DNA of 64,000 bases from Lacrimispora algidixylanolytica (GCF_003609635.1 NZ_MCIA01000018.1:1-64000); one strand, 5' to 3'; counted from the first letter of the stretch, positions 1 to 8,034 are shown. Made by a program: numbers and translations. The notes: generated by a model from the letters alone, not told the origin.

Positions 1-34
1 AGCATCGGCCGTTTTTTGCAGAGATATCATACGA

Positions 35-895
35 TTACTGTTCCGCTACCAACTGATCTAGTGACCTGAATTGATATCCCATTTCCTCGTATTTGGTTAA
101 CAGCTCATCAAGAATCTGTCCATTGGTTTTAGAGGTGCTGTGAAGCAAAATAATGGCACCTGGATGGACTCTGCCAAGAAGTTTTTTAAAGGCTTCTTCC
201 TTTGATGGTTGCTTATCCTGATACCAGTCAACATAAGCCAGACTCCAGAAAAAGGTCTTATATCCCATATCCTTAGCCATCTGTAAGTTAGTTTCATTGT
301 ATTTGCCCTGTGGTGGACGGTAATATTTCCTCAAGGGCTGTCCTGTGGTTTTTTCATACAAAGTCTCTAAATCCTTTAACTCTTTTTCAAAGGACTCCTT
401 GGAAGCCATCTTAGACATATCGGGATGGTGATAAGTATGATTTCCTACGGTGTGACCTTCTGCGACCATACGTTTCACAAGATCAGGAGCGGTTTCTATG
501 TAGTTGCCTACGATAAAAAAGGTAGCGGGGGCATTGTGCTTCTTTAGAGCATCCAGTATCGCGGGAGTATTGCCGTTTTCATAACCAGCATCAAATGTAA
601 GATACAATACTTTATCTTGTGTTTTCTGTGCGTAATAGGAATTAAACTGCTTTAGATAATCCATGGTGGCATTGGCTACGGGAGGTTGGCCTTCCTGCTG
701 GAAACTAAGACCCCAGTTTCCATCTGCTGCGGCTGTAACCGTTTTCTGATGTGCCGTAAGCATGGCGCCCATACGACCTGCCATAAATGCACAGAGAAAA
801 AGGAGAAAAATCTTAGCAGACCGTTTCCCAGTTTGAGGAGAAACAGGAATGGACCGGATTTTTTCTACTATCTTTAGATTTTTAAGAAACTTCAT
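35..895 (-). CDS. pdaA: PdaA-like polysaccharide (peptidoglycan) deacetylase
   Basis: A 286-residue secreted or membrane-anchored NodB-fold deacetylase. Residues about 28-50 form an N-terminal hydrophobic segment (signal anchor), and the catalytic domain runs from about 95 to 280. Visible family motifs are LTFDAGYENG (the first Asp is the catalytic base), the metal-binding NHTYHHPDM with two histidines, the RPPQGKYN active-site groove, and LLHS near the C terminus. The TFD-x-GYENG form is typical of PdaA, which in Bacillus makes muramic-delta-lactam in spore cortex by deacetylating N-acetylmuramic acid. That role is inferred by family; a vegetative wall deacetylase is possible. It is transcribed alone, leftward, and its stop lies close to the window edge. 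Confidence 0.85.
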   Translation of the reverse strand: MKFLKNLKIVEKIRSIPVSPQTGKRSAKIFLLFLCAFMAGRMGAMLTAHQKTVTAAADGNWGLSFQQEGQPPVANATMDYLKQFNSYYAQKTQDKVLYLTFDAGYENGNTPAILDALKKHNAPATFFIVGNYIETAPDLVKRMVAEGHTVGNHTYHHPDMSKMASKESFEKELKDLETLYEKTTGQPLRKYYRPPQGKYNETNLQMAKDMGYKTFFWSLAYVDWYQDKQPSKEEAFKKLLGRVHPGAIILLHSTSKTNGQILDELLTKYEEMGYQFRSLDQLVAEQ

Positions 896-1111
896 AAAAT
901 AGAACTCCGTCAGTACGTTTGTTTCAATATATGAAGACGGACTTGTCTCTATTCGGCAAAATCAGCGATCCGCTCACTTTTCGCCCCATGACATTCCAGG
1001 GTTTTTAATTAAATATGTTTATTTTTCATTTAATATGATTCCATGTGTTTCATTTAGATTCTTTGTAACTTTTTGGAAATCATATAGAATTAATGTAATA
1101 ACTTGTCATTC
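896..1111. other. Non-coding region between arcC terminator and pdaA
   Basis: AT-rich intergenic DNA upstream of the leftward pdaA gene. It must hold the pdaA promoter, but I could not identify a convincing -35/-10 pair. No small ORF with a ribosome-binding site is visible. Confidence 0.5.
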
Positions 1112-1150
1112 AAAAAAATGGCGGGTAGTATGTTAAACATACTACCCGCC
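1112..1150 (-). terminator. Terminator of arcC
   Basis: A 13-bp GC-rich perfect stem (1120-1132 with 1138-1150) has a 5-base loop. On the minus strand it is followed by a run of seven T residues (plus-strand A run 1112-1118). It lies 31 bases beyond the carbamate kinase stop codon. Confidence 0.9.
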
Positions 1151-1180
1151 AAAATTACATAGGGGAAGATTTCCAAAAGA

Positions 1181-2116
1181 TTAATCCTTAATAATCGTTC
1201 CAGCGTTATCTTCAAGGCTAGCCTTCGCCATTTGCAAAGAAGTAATAATCGCCTTTCTATTCTTACCATGTTCAATAAAATCAACAGAAGCCTCAATCTT
1301 TGGTAGCATGGAAGAAGATTCAAACTGTCCTTCTTGAATATAGTCAGCAGCTTCTTTTACGTTCATAAGGCCAATTGGTGTCTCATCTGCCTTTCCATAA
1401 TTTAAATCTACGTTATCAACACCGGTTAAAATCATAAGTACTTCAGCATCGATTTCCTTTGCCAAAAGTCCAGCGGCACGGTCTTTTTCAATGACTGCAC
1501 TGGCACCCTTTAACACACATCCCTGTTCCATAACCGGGATTCCGCCACCGCCACATGCAATTACGATCTGGTCTGCATCTAAGATAGCTTTGATGATATC
1601 AATCTCAACAATGGATACAGGTTTTGGAGAAGCAACCACCCTGCGGAAACCCTTACCAGAAACTTCTTCCACGTAATTTCCTTTTTCCTCCTCTACCTTT
1701 GCGTCCTCTTGTGACATAAAACGGCCAATCGGTTTCATGGGAGTGTAAAATGCCTCGTCATAAGGATTTACCATCATCTGGGTTAAAATTGTTGCCACAG
1801 ATTTGTAAATGCCTCTCTTAAGTAGTTCTGCGCGGATACCGTTTTGTAGATCGTAACCAATGTAGCCCTGACTCATGGCAGAACATACGGACATGGGGGC
1901 GGAAGTATAACCGTCATGCTGCTTGCCGAACTCATTCATAGCGGTGTGGATCATACCAACCTGGGGCGCATTGCTGTGAGTGATGGCTACCTGCCAGCCG
2001 CCTTCAATAAAATCTGCGATCACTTTGGCGGTTTTGCCAACAGCTTCTTTTTGCTCGGGAAGGTTCGTTCCCAAAGCATTATGTCCCAACGCCATAACAA
2101 TACGTTTTTTTGCCAT
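1181..2116 (-). CDS. arcC: Carbamate kinase
   Basis: A 311-residue amino-acid-kinase-fold enzyme that interconverts carbamoyl phosphate plus ADP with ATP plus carbamate. In anaerobes it is usually the ATP-yielding step of arginine, citrulline or allantoin/purine breakdown. Motifs that identify it are ALGHNALG at the N terminus, ITHSNAPQVG, PMSVCSAMSQGYIGYDL, VIACGGGGIPV and LTGVDNVDLNYG. Length is normal for ArcC. It is monocistronic: no arginine deiminase is adjacent, and the only ornithine carbamoyltransferase in the window (argF) is 21 kb away with its own promoter. The substrate pathway is therefore not settled by context. The start has a GAGAGGAAA ribosome site. Confidence 0.93.
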   Translation of the reverse strand: MAKKRIVMALGHNALGTNLPEQKEAVGKTAKVIADFIEGGWQVAITHSNAPQVGMIHTAMNEFGKQHDGYTSAPMSVCSAMSQGYIGYDLQNGIRAELLKRGIYKSVATILTQMMVNPYDEAFYTPMKPIGRFMSQEDAKVEEEKGNYVEEVSGKGFRRVVASPKPVSIVEIDIIKAILDADQIVIACGGGGIPVMEQGCVLKGASAVIEKDRAAGLLAKEIDAEVLMILTGVDNVDLNYGKADETPIGLMNVKEAADYIQEGQFESSSMLPKIEASVDFIEHGKNRKAIITSLQMAKASLEDNAGTIIKD

Positions 2117-2164
2117 ATCAGTTTCCTCTCAGTTCAATCGTAATTTAATAAAAAAGATAAGAAT

Positions 2165-2193
2165 ATTATAGTATCCAGAGGTAAAAAAAGCAA
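2165..2193 (-). promoter_or_regulatory. Promoter of arcC
   Basis: On the minus strand TTGCTT (2188-2193) and TATAAT (2165-2170) are separated by 17 bases. They lie about 50 bases upstream of the arcC start. Confidence 0.65.
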
Positions 2194-2284
2194 CAGGTTT
2201 TAAGTCATGGAAGAGTATGAAGAAAAAGGTATGGAATATTTTCGAAAGAATTATAAAAATAATTATGGATATCTTAAGATCAGG

Positions 2285-2293
2285 TGGTATAAT
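2285..2293 (+). promoter_or_regulatory. Extended -10 promoter of the CPBP/glycosyltransferase pair
   Basis: TGG-TATAAT is an extended -10 element with no good -35. It supports a transcription start near 2300. Initiation codons further upstream (2217, 2292) would then lie outside the transcript, which is why the start at 2331 was preferred. Confidence 0.45.
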
Positions 2294-2330
2294 GTTTAGA
2301 ATGAAACAGAGAGGAAAGGACTCCATACAC

Positions 2331-3083
2331 ATGACATCACTGATCCTGCATCTGATACTTCCAATGTTTTTTTATACCGGAGTATCCAGCATTTTGTTTC
2401 TGAATCTAAACATAGGTGCATTATATGCCGCTGCCTTATCTTCCGTTATATGTGCTCCATTCTTATATTTCGTGTATTCGAGAGATCAGAAGCTGCGTAG
2501 CATAACACCAGCGATTCATTTAAGACTTAACGGCTGTTTTTTCTATATTCTGCTACTTGGTACTGCTTTATGCGTGTTTGGCAATGAGATTGTGGCGATG
2601 TCAGGATTGGACCACATATCACAGGCATATGAAGAGGCGAAAAACGCCATCTATATGCCAACGCTTCCAGTACAGATTGCAGCTGCCGGATTTATAATTC
2701 CATTGACCGAAGAATTGATCTTTCGGGGACTTTGCTTTGCCGCCTTAAGGGACAGACTGTCTTTTCTGCCATCTGCCTTTCTATCTGCGGCTTTGTTTGG
2801 AATTTATCATGGGAATCTCCCTCAGGGAGTGTATGCGTTTATCATTGGACTGGCGGTTGCCTGGCTTTATGAGGTGACTCAGACCTTACTGGCGCCTGTT
2901 ATTCTTCATGTGATGGCTAATTTAGTATCCCTGATTGTTACAAATACAATTCTGGGGAATCTGCTGTCAGGGAGTAATAATCAGGGTGTAATGGCAATTA
3001 TAGCCATTGTTTCTTTTATGGTATCATTATTATGCATCATACGTATTTACAGGAAAAACAATTTAAAGGAGGATATGGTGTGA
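2331..3083 (+). CDS. CPBP-family intramembrane metalloprotease (Abi/CAAX-like)
   Basis: A polytopic membrane protein of about 250 residues with the three CPBP (Rce1-like) glutamyl-protease motifs: EELIFRGLCFAAL (paired Glu and Arg), FGIYHGNLPQG (His) and ILHVMANL (second His). In bacteria such proteins process or bind membrane peptides; the substrate is unknown here. The start at 2331 has GAGGAAAGGA ten bases upstream and begins directly with a membrane helix. Longer starts at 2217, 2292 and 2301 are in frame but poorly supported. The stop overlaps the start of the next gene (GTGA), so the two are translationally coupled. Confidence 0.85.
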   Translation: MTSLILHLILPMFFYTGVSSILFLNLNIGALYAAALSSVICAPFLYFVYSRDQKLRSITPAIHLRLNGCFFYILLLGTALCVFGNEIVAMSGLDHISQAYEEAKNAIYMPTLPVQIAAAGFIIPLTEELIFRGLCFAALRDRLSFLPSAFLSAALFGIYHGNLPQGVYAFIIGLAVAWLYEVTQTLLAPVILHVMANLVSLIVTNTILGNLLSGSNNQGVMAIIAIVSFMVSLLCIIRIYRKNNLKEDMV

Positions 3084-4099
3084 AACTCTTATCTGTGGCA
3101 ATTCCTTGCTATAATTCTGAATCTTATATGAGGCACTGCATTGACTCATTGCTGCCTGGAGGGGAAGAAGTGGAGATTCTTATCGTAAACGATGGCTCCA
3201 CCAAAGACAATACTGCTGCTGTTGCCGATGAATATGAGAGCAGATATCCCAATATATGCCGGGCGATCCATCAAGAAAATGGAGGCCATGGAGAGGCAGT
3301 CAATGCCGGACTTAGGAATGCCACTGGAATCTATTTCAAAGTGGTGGACAGCGATGACTGGGTAGACTATTCTGCCTATATGGAGATTTTAAATACATTA
3401 AGGGACTTTGTTATAGGTGAAAAGACGCTTGATATGTTAATTAGTAATTTCGTTTATGAAAAGCAAGGCGTAAAACGAAAAAAAGTGATGAATTACCGCA
3501 CGGCTCTACCAAAGAATGAATTATTCGACTGGGATGACGTAAAGGTATTTATACTGGGACAGTATATTCTTATGCATTCTGTCATTTATCGGACAGAACT
3601 TTTAAAACAATGCGGACTGGAGCTTCCAAAACACACCTTCTACGTGGACAATATCTTTGTATACCAACCTCTGCCTCACGTAAAGACCATGTATTATCTT
3701 GATGTAAACTTTTATCGGTATTTTATCGGAAGAGAAGATCAATCGGTAAACGAACAGGTGATGATTGGTCGAATCGATCAGCAGATCAACGTAACAAAAT
3801 TAATGCTTGGTTACTATGACGTAATGAAGATTAAGCAGCGAAAACTTCGCAGGTATACGGTACGGTATCTAGAAATTATGATGACCATTTCGTCCATTCT
3901 GGCAATCAAATCTGGTTCAGAGGAAAATTTAGAAAAGAAAAAAGAACTTTGGCAGCATTTAAGAAAGCAGAATTTAAAGCTGTTTTTGCGCTTGAGATGG
4001 GGATTCATGGGACAGGGAGTTAACCTTCCAGGAAAAGGTGGCATGAAATTTCCAATCGCAATATATCAGATGACCCAGAAGTTTTTTGGGTTTAACTAG
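3080..4099 (+). CDS. Family 2 glycosyltransferase
   Basis: A 339-residue GT-A fold enzyme. The N-terminal nucleotide-sugar domain begins SVAIPCYNSESYMRHCIDSL, has EILIVNDGSTKDNT, and carries the metal-binding DxD-type motif in VVDSDDWVD. No transmembrane segment is visible, so it is probably cytosolic or peripheral. The GTG start at 3080 has a perfect AGGAGG seven bases upstream and overlaps the CPBP stop. Acceptor and sugar are unknown. It resembles single-gene GT2 proteins that decorate wall or capsule polymers, but there is no polysaccharide cluster nearby. Confidence 0.88.
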   Translation: MKLLSVAIPCYNSESYMRHCIDSLLPGGEEVEILIVNDGSTKDNTAAVADEYESRYPNICRAIHQENGGHGEAVNAGLRNATGIYFKVVDSDDWVDYSAYMEILNTLRDFVIGEKTLDMLISNFVYEKQGVKRKKVMNYRTALPKNELFDWDDVKVFILGQYILMHSVIYRTELLKQCGLELPKHTFYVDNIFVYQPLPHVKTMYYLDVNFYRYFIGREDQSVNEQVMIGRIDQQINVTKLMLGYYDVMKIKQRKLRRYTVRYLEIMMTISSILAIKSGSEENLEKKKELWQHLRKQNLKLFLRLRWGFMGQGVNLPGKGGMKFPIAIYQMTQKFFGFN

Positions 4100-4101
4100 G
4101 A

Positions 4102-4138
4102 AAATCCCCGACAGTGATTATACTGTCGGGGATTTTTT
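4102..4138. terminator. Bidirectional terminator between convergent genes
   Basis: A 13-bp stem (4102-4114 with 4123-4135) has an 8-base loop and an A run on one side and a T run on the other. It can stop both the rightward glycosyltransferase transcript and the leftward PAP2 transcript. Confidence 0.9.
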
Positions 4139-4793
4139 AACCAATTGCCTTTTCGGACACTTTCTTTCTGCTAGGTTCATAACTTCCGGCATATACGAAA
4201 TAATACATGATATAAGCCATTGCGATAGAACCAAAACCATCAATTGCGGAATGCTGCTTTAAAAATACAGTAGCCAGACAAATTGAAACCATGAGTACAA
4301 AGGAAGAGATCTTTAAAATGCCGTATTTGCTCAGACGTTCGCTTCTTAAAACTGCAAGGTGTACACAGATGGAATTATATACATGAATGCTTGGAAATAC
4401 ATTGGTGCAGGTATCTGCGGAATAGAGATAAGAAACTATTTTAGCAAATACATTCTTTGAGGGATCTATTAAAGGCCTAAAATCCGTACCGTTTGGAAAC
4501 ACGGTGCAAACCAAAAGACTAATAGTCATTCCTGTAAAAAGCATGGTACATAGTTTATAATAGCTTTTCACATCAGTAAAAAAGAAATACGCTACAGCGC
4601 CAGCCACATATAGAAACCATAAAAGATATGGTATAATGAAAAATTCGTTAAAAGGAATCAAGTCATCAAGTGCAATATACATGATATGGTAATTGCTCGT
4701 TACCGTTTTTTCCAGGTATAAAAACCATGGAAGATAAATAAAAGCGTAGCCCAGTAACCAGACATGGCTGTATTTTTTTAAAGTGCTTTTCAT
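4137..4793 (-). CDS. PAP2-superfamily membrane phosphatase/phosphotransferase
   Basis: A 218-residue polytopic membrane protein. The PAP2 catalytic motifs are recognisable as PSIHVYNS (motif 2, catalytic His) and KQHSAIDGF (motif 3, His and Asp). A weak motif 1 lies around DFRPLIDPS. The family removes phosphate from lipid phosphates such as phosphatidic acid or undecaprenyl pyrophosphate, or transfers head groups. The PSIH form is more like the inositolphosphotransferase-type branch than BcrC. Substrate is unknown. It is transcribed alone and shares the terminator with the glycosyltransferase gene. Confidence 0.8.
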   Translation of the reverse strand: MKSTLKKYSHVWLLGYAFIYLPWFLYLEKTVTSNYHIMYIALDDLIPFNEFFIIPYLLWFLYVAGAVAYFFFTDVKSYYKLCTMLFTGMTISLLVCTVFPNGTDFRPLIDPSKNVFAKIVSYLYSADTCTNVFPSIHVYNSICVHLAVLRSERLSKYGILKISSFVLMVSICLATVFLKQHSAIDGFGSIAMAYIMYYFVYAGSYEPSRKKVSEKAIG

Positions 4794-4970
4794 TTTAAGT
4801 CACCATTCTCCATTCTTATGGTCAGGAATCAATTGATCAACTTTGGTGGATTATATCATACTCGATTTCACAGTACAATAGTATTTCAAAAATGTTAAGT
4901 TTTTATTCTGATAAGTTTTACTTTTTAGTGAAAATTTACCAAACTTAAAAATAATCTTTTTATAAAATAG

Positions 4971-4999
4971 TTGATACAGCGCCAATCTTTGTGTATAGT
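4971..4999 (+). promoter_or_regulatory. Promoter of the Nudix gene leader
   Basis: TTGATA (4971-4976) and TATAGT (4994-4999) are separated by 17 bases. A start near 5006 gives an unusually long 5' leader of about 185 bases. Confidence 0.65.
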
Positions 5000-5047
5000 A
5001 TATAAGCAGACTTTAATGAGCAGAAGTTGGAAATCAGGAGAACATAA

Positions 5048-5154
5048 GGGTGAAAGACTGCAGGCAGAGGCTGAATGGCCAGCCTGTTTGATAACCATAG
5101 GAAATCCAGTATTCTAGCTGTGGCAGAAGGCCTGACATTGTATGGCTTTCACTT
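5048..5154 (+). promoter_or_regulatory. Structured 5' leader (candidate cis-regulatory RNA) upstream of Nudix gene
   Basis: The leader can fold into a closed multi-branch structure. The closing helix P1 is 5048-5056 with 5146-5154 (9 bp, two G-U). A P2 arm has 5061-5065 pairing with 5086-5090 (or, in perfect Watson-Crick form, 5082-5086), capped by 5069-5073 with 5080-5084. A P3 arm pairs 5095-5100 with 5118-5123. An alternative pairing of 5061-5065 with 5130-5134 could act as a switch. I do not recognise the class. It lacks the conserved cores of the ykkC, SAM, TPP, cobalamin and c-di-GMP families as I know them. The structure is read by eye only. Confidence 0.4.
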
Positions 5155-5190
5155 ACGGCATTCTAAGATTCTGGTAGGAAGAAGGACAGA

Positions 5191-5883
5191 ATGGAACGAA
5201 AGAATGAAGAGGGATTGACGGAAAAGGATTTTCTTTTACAGTATCGTCCGGGGGATTATGAACGTCCGTCGGTGACGGTTGATGTGCTGATTTTTGCGGT
5301 GGATCTAGAAGAAGAGGAAGCAGAAGCGGAAATTCTTTTAATTCGTCGGAAGAATCATCCTTACATCGGACATTGGGCCATACCAGGTGGTTTTGCAGGT
5401 CTTGATGAGTCGCTGGAAGAGGCGGCTGCCAGAGAGCTTTATGAAGAGACAGGGGTAACAGACATTTGTTTGGAGCAGCTCTATACCTGGGGATCGATAA
5501 AACGTGACCCAAGAACAAGAGTAATATCAGTATCTTACTTAGCTGCCGTACCAAAGGATCAGATCAATCCCCAGGCTTCTGACGATGCGGAAAAAGCAGG
5601 TTGGTTTAAGGTAAAGAAAAAGAAACTTTCTGATCTGGAGAATGGATCTACTTATTCGCTTACTGTTGAAAATGACGAAGATCATATTTATATGACATAT
5701 CGAATTACCGAAACTTATCAACGTCAGGGACTGATGTGGAAAAAGGAAACAGACATTGAGCTTTTACCAGCCATTGATATGCTGGATCAGGAAAAACTGG
5801 CATTTGATCATGCAGAGATTCTGAATGTTGCCATGGATCGGTTGGAAGAGCTGGAAAAAGAATATAGGGAACAGAATTTCTAG
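5191..5883 (+). CDS. Nudix hydrolase (YjhB / ADP-ribose pyrophosphatase-like)
   Basis: A 230-residue protein with a complete Nudix box at about residues 66-88: G-x5-E-x7-REL-x-EETG, where the glutamates of REx2EE bind Mg or Mn. The N-terminal part (VTVDVLIFAVDLEEEEAEAE) forms the usual beta-sheet entry and the C-terminal about 100 residues extend the fold. Such proteins cleave nucleoside diphosphate-linked compounds such as ADP-ribose; the exact substrate cannot be read from sequence. It follows a long structured leader on its own promoter and ends at a strong terminator, so it is a single-gene unit. Ribosome site: GGAAGAAGGA. Confidence 0.85.
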   Translation: MERKNEEGLTEKDFLLQYRPGDYERPSVTVDVLIFAVDLEEEEAEAEILLIRRKNHPYIGHWAIPGGFAGLDESLEEAAARELYEETGVTDICLEQLYTWGSIKRDPRTRVISVSYLAAVPKDQINPQASDDAEKAGWFKVKKKKLSDLENGSTYSLTVENDEDHIYMTYRITETYQRQGLMWKKETDIELLPAIDMLDQEKLAFDHAEILNVAMDRLEELEKEYREQNF

Positions 5884-5921
5884 AAAAAACGCATTATCCT
5901 ATTAGGGTGATGCGTTTTTTT
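5884..5921 (+). terminator. Terminator of the Nudix gene
   Basis: An 11-bp stem (5884-5894 with 5910-5920) has an inner extension, followed by a T run. It starts directly after the stop codon. Confidence 0.9.
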
Positions 5922-5964
5922 GAATGTTTGTAAGAAAAACTTAATCTGAAAAATAGAAGATATA

Positions 5965-5973
5965 TGATATACT
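5965..5973 (+). promoter_or_regulatory. Extended -10 promoter of dacA-like gene
   Basis: TGA-TATACT is an extended -10 element 50 bases upstream of the carboxypeptidase start. No strong -35 is seen. Confidence 0.5.
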
Positions 5974-6022
5974 GTTGGAAGAAATTACATGAATAGTGAT
6001 ATAAATACAGGAGAAGAAGGAA

Positions 6023-7405
6023 ATGACAAAAAGATCACTCAGGCTGTGTAGTCTGGCAATTTGCTTTAGTTTAGTCGCATCAATCCCTACATTTGGTGAT
6101 ATCCCTGTTGTTACGCCTTTTCCGGATTCTTCCGGCCAAAAGACGGAAAACGCAGCAGGGCCTGGTGCCGGATTACCAACGGATCACTCTCAAAAAACAG
6201 AAACCAACACCACAGGAAGTACAGCAAATCCTGCAACTACAACAAATCCCGCGACAACTACAACAACAACTACTACAACAAATACGACCAACGCGGCAAA
6301 TGTTACTCAACCTCAAATTGCATCTGAAGGTGCAGTTCTTTTGGATGCTCAAACTGGAACCATTCTTTATGGAAAGAATGCAGAGGCTAAATATTATCCG
6401 GCTAGCATCACAAAGCTAATGACGGCTCTTCTTGTAGCAGAACGTTCCAATCTTACGGATACCGTGGTATATTCAAAAGCGGCCACCACCAATCTGGAAT
6501 CTGGAGCCGTTACCTTAGGACTTGTAGAAGGAGATAGGCTTACAGTAGAACAAAGTCTATACGGTCTTATGCTAAAATCGGCCAATGAAGTTGCTAACGG
6601 ATTGGCTGAGCACGTTTCTGGCAGTGTAAGTGGTTTTGCCGCCCTTATGAATGCAAAAGCAAAGGAGCTTGGTTGTACCAACACGAAGTTTGTCAATCCA
6701 AATGGTCTTAACAATTCTGGACATTATACAACGCCTCATGATATGGCTTTAATCGCAAAAGCTGCATTTCAAAACGATAAGGTAAGAAAAGTGACCTCCA
6801 CCGTGAGTTATCAGATCCCTGCTACCAAAAAGGCGGGAGCCAGAACTGTTACCATGGGACACAAGATGATTCATTCATCAGACTCCCGTTATTATTCAGG
6901 TGTCATTGGGGGAAAGACAGGTTATACTTCAGCAGCTGGCAATACTCTTGTCACCTGTGCAGAAAGAAATGGAGTCCGTCTCGTAGTCGTTGTGATGAAA
7001 AGTAAGTCAACCCACTATGCCGATACGAAAGCCCTTTTGGATTATGGATTTGCTGTAAAATCAGGAGGGACAACCTTATCCCAGAATTCGGTTAACGGAT
7101 GGGAAAAGAACGGAACCAAATGGTTTTTTAAAAAACAAGATGGGAAAAAAGCAGCCAACCAGTGGATGAATGTGGATGGAGTCGACTATTATTTTGACCA
7201 AGACGGAACGATGGCTACAGAGTGGAGGCAGTTTTCAAACAGCTCATGGTATTACTTCAAACAAAGCGGTTCCATGGCACGCAATTACTGGGTAGAGAGT
7301 AGTGGAATATGGTATTACCTAGGAGGCGATGGGGTGATGTTAAAGAATACGACAACCCCAGATGGATACTGTGTAAATGAATCCGGTGCATGGGTAAAGA
7401 AATAA
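6023..7405 (+). CDS. D-alanyl-D-alanine carboxypeptidase with C-terminal wall-binding repeats
   Basis: A 460-residue exported S11-family penicillin-binding protein that trims the terminal D-Ala of peptidoglycan stem peptides. A signal peptide occupies residues 1-25. A low-complexity Thr/Asn linker spans about 60-95, with an uninterrupted Thr run. The catalytic domain (98-350) has S128-x-x-K131, S186-A-N188 and K298-T-G300. Residues 358-460 contain Trp/Tyr/Gly-rich cell-wall/choline-binding-type repeats (for example GWEKNGTKWFFKKQDGK and SSWYYFKQSGSMA). Most DacA proteins instead end in an amphipathic membrane anchor, so here wall repeats seem to replace it. It is monocistronic, with a GGAGAAGAAGG ribosome site. 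Confidence 0.9.
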   Translation: MTKRSLRLCSLAICFSLVASIPTFGDIPVVTPFPDSSGQKTENAAGPGAGLPTDHSQKTETNTTGSTANPATTTNPATTTTTTTTTNTTNAANVTQPQIASEGAVLLDAQTGTILYGKNAEAKYYPASITKLMTALLVAERSNLTDTVVYSKAATTNLESGAVTLGLVEGDRLTVEQSLYGLMLKSANEVANGLAEHVSGSVSGFAALMNAKAKELGCTNTKFVNPNGLNNSGHYTTPHDMALIAKAAFQNDKVRKVTSTVSYQIPATKKAGARTVTMGHKMIHSSDSRYYSGVIGGKTGYTSAAGNTLVTCAERNGVRLVVVVMKSKSTHYADTKALLDYGFAVKSGGTTLSQNSVNGWEKNGTKWFFKKQDGKKAANQWMNVDGVDYYFDQDGTMATEWRQFSNSSWYYFKQSGSMARNYWVESSGIWYYLGGDGVMLKNTTTPDGYCVNESGAWVKK

Positions 7406-7420
7406 TCCCTGTTACATACA

Positions 7421-7446
7421 AAAAAAGAGCCCTTGGGCTCTTTTTT
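7421..7446. terminator. Bidirectional terminator
   Basis: A 12-bp stem (7421-7432 with 7435-7446) consists of an A tract, a GC core and a T tract. It serves the rightward carboxypeptidase gene and the leftward XRE gene. Confidence 0.9.
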
Positions 7447-7471
7447 CGTTTAAGGTAGTCACTTCATGCGG

Positions 7472-7720
7472 TTAGACCTGGCTTTGATCTCCCTGGTCTG
7501 CTTCGATTGAAACTTCACTAATATCAGTTCGATATTCCATAACATCTTCTACGCTACAGTCTAAAATCTTGCAAAGCATATCAATGGTGTGAGTGGATAC
7601 AAAATTATTTTTCTTAAGCCTCCCGATCTGTCCGGCACTAACCTTATAATACTTAATCAGATGATACTGGCTGACGTTTTTCTTTTTCATGGTCTCCCAC
7701 AGCCTGTCATAAACAATCAT
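7472..7720 (-). CDS. Small XRE-family helix-turn-helix regulator
   Basis: An 82-residue Cro/C1-type DNA-binding protein consisting almost only of the HTH domain. MKKKNVSQYHLIKYYKVS and GQIGRLKKNNFVS form the helix-turn-helix, and TIDMLCKILDCSVEDVMEY is the typical closing helix pair. A C-terminal acidic tail of about 15 residues follows. The ATG at 7720 has GAGGTG six bases upstream; the GTG at 7729 lies inside that site and was rejected. It is divergent from a small membrane protein gene and could regulate the shared intergenic region. Targets are unknown. Confidence 0.82.
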   Translation of the reverse strand: MIVYDRLWETMKKKNVSQYHLIKYYKVSAGQIGRLKKNNFVSTHTIDMLCKILDCSVEDVMEYRTDISEVSIEADQGDQSQV

Positions 7721-7762
7721 ATATGTCACCTCTAACCATAATTAAACCGTGAGTATCTGGTA

Positions 7763-7791
7763 TTGCATATTATCCATAATTGGTATATATT
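7763..7791 (+). promoter_or_regulatory. Promoter of the small membrane protein gene
   Basis: TTGCAT (7763-7768) and TATATT (7786-7791) are separated by 17 bases. The site lies in the divergent interval with the XRE regulator gene. Confidence 0.5.
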
Positions 7792-7813
7792 ATGTGTAAG
7801 GAGGATTACACCA

Positions 7814-8032
7814 ATGAAAAGGAATATATTTAATGCAATTTTTTATCTTGTTTGTTTTTTTATTATCTGCGGCTCCATATACCGCCTTGCGTTTACGGTC
7901 CCCCCTCAGCCAGGAACTCAGGGATATACAGAGTATTTTTTTAGCACTATGGTTATGAGTGTAGGAATTGGTTTGATGGTAATACTGCCCAATTTAGTGA
8001 TCGAATATCTGGCAGGAGATTGGTTTTCTTAA
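7814..8032 (+). CDS. Small two-helix membrane protein, unknown function
   Basis: A 72-residue protein with two predicted membrane helices, at about residues 5-23 and 42-64, joined by a short loop containing VPPQPGTQGY. I do not recognise the family. The ATG at 7814 has a perfect AGGAGG nine bases upstream; an in-frame upstream ATG at 7763 overlaps the promoter and is unlikely. It lies between the divergent XRE regulator and a metallophosphoesterase that has its own promoter. Confidence 0.65.
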   Translation: MKRNIFNAIFYLVCFFIICGSIYRLAFTVPPQPGTQGYTEYFFSTMVMSVGIGLMVILPNLVIEYLAGDWFS

Positions 8033-8034
8033 GC

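Noticed and set aside
2331-3083. CPBP protease as an abortive-infection or bacteriocin-immunity gene
   Set aside because: No bacteriocin, phage or toxin gene is nearby, and the coupled gene is a glycosyltransferase.
5016-5117. 33-codon reading frame inside the Nudix leader
   Set aside because: It has no ribosome-binding site and overlaps the predicted RNA arms. It might be a leader peptide, but nothing supports translation.
5048-5154. ykkC-type (nucleoside diphosphate) riboswitch before the Nudix gene
   Set aside because: The gene context fits, but the conserved ykkC core sequences I know are not present, so I left the class open.
6230-6300. ACA-rich tract as a CRISPR or tandem-repeat array
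   Set aside because: It is in frame and encodes a Thr linker of the carboxypeptidase. There are no spacers or fixed repeat unit.
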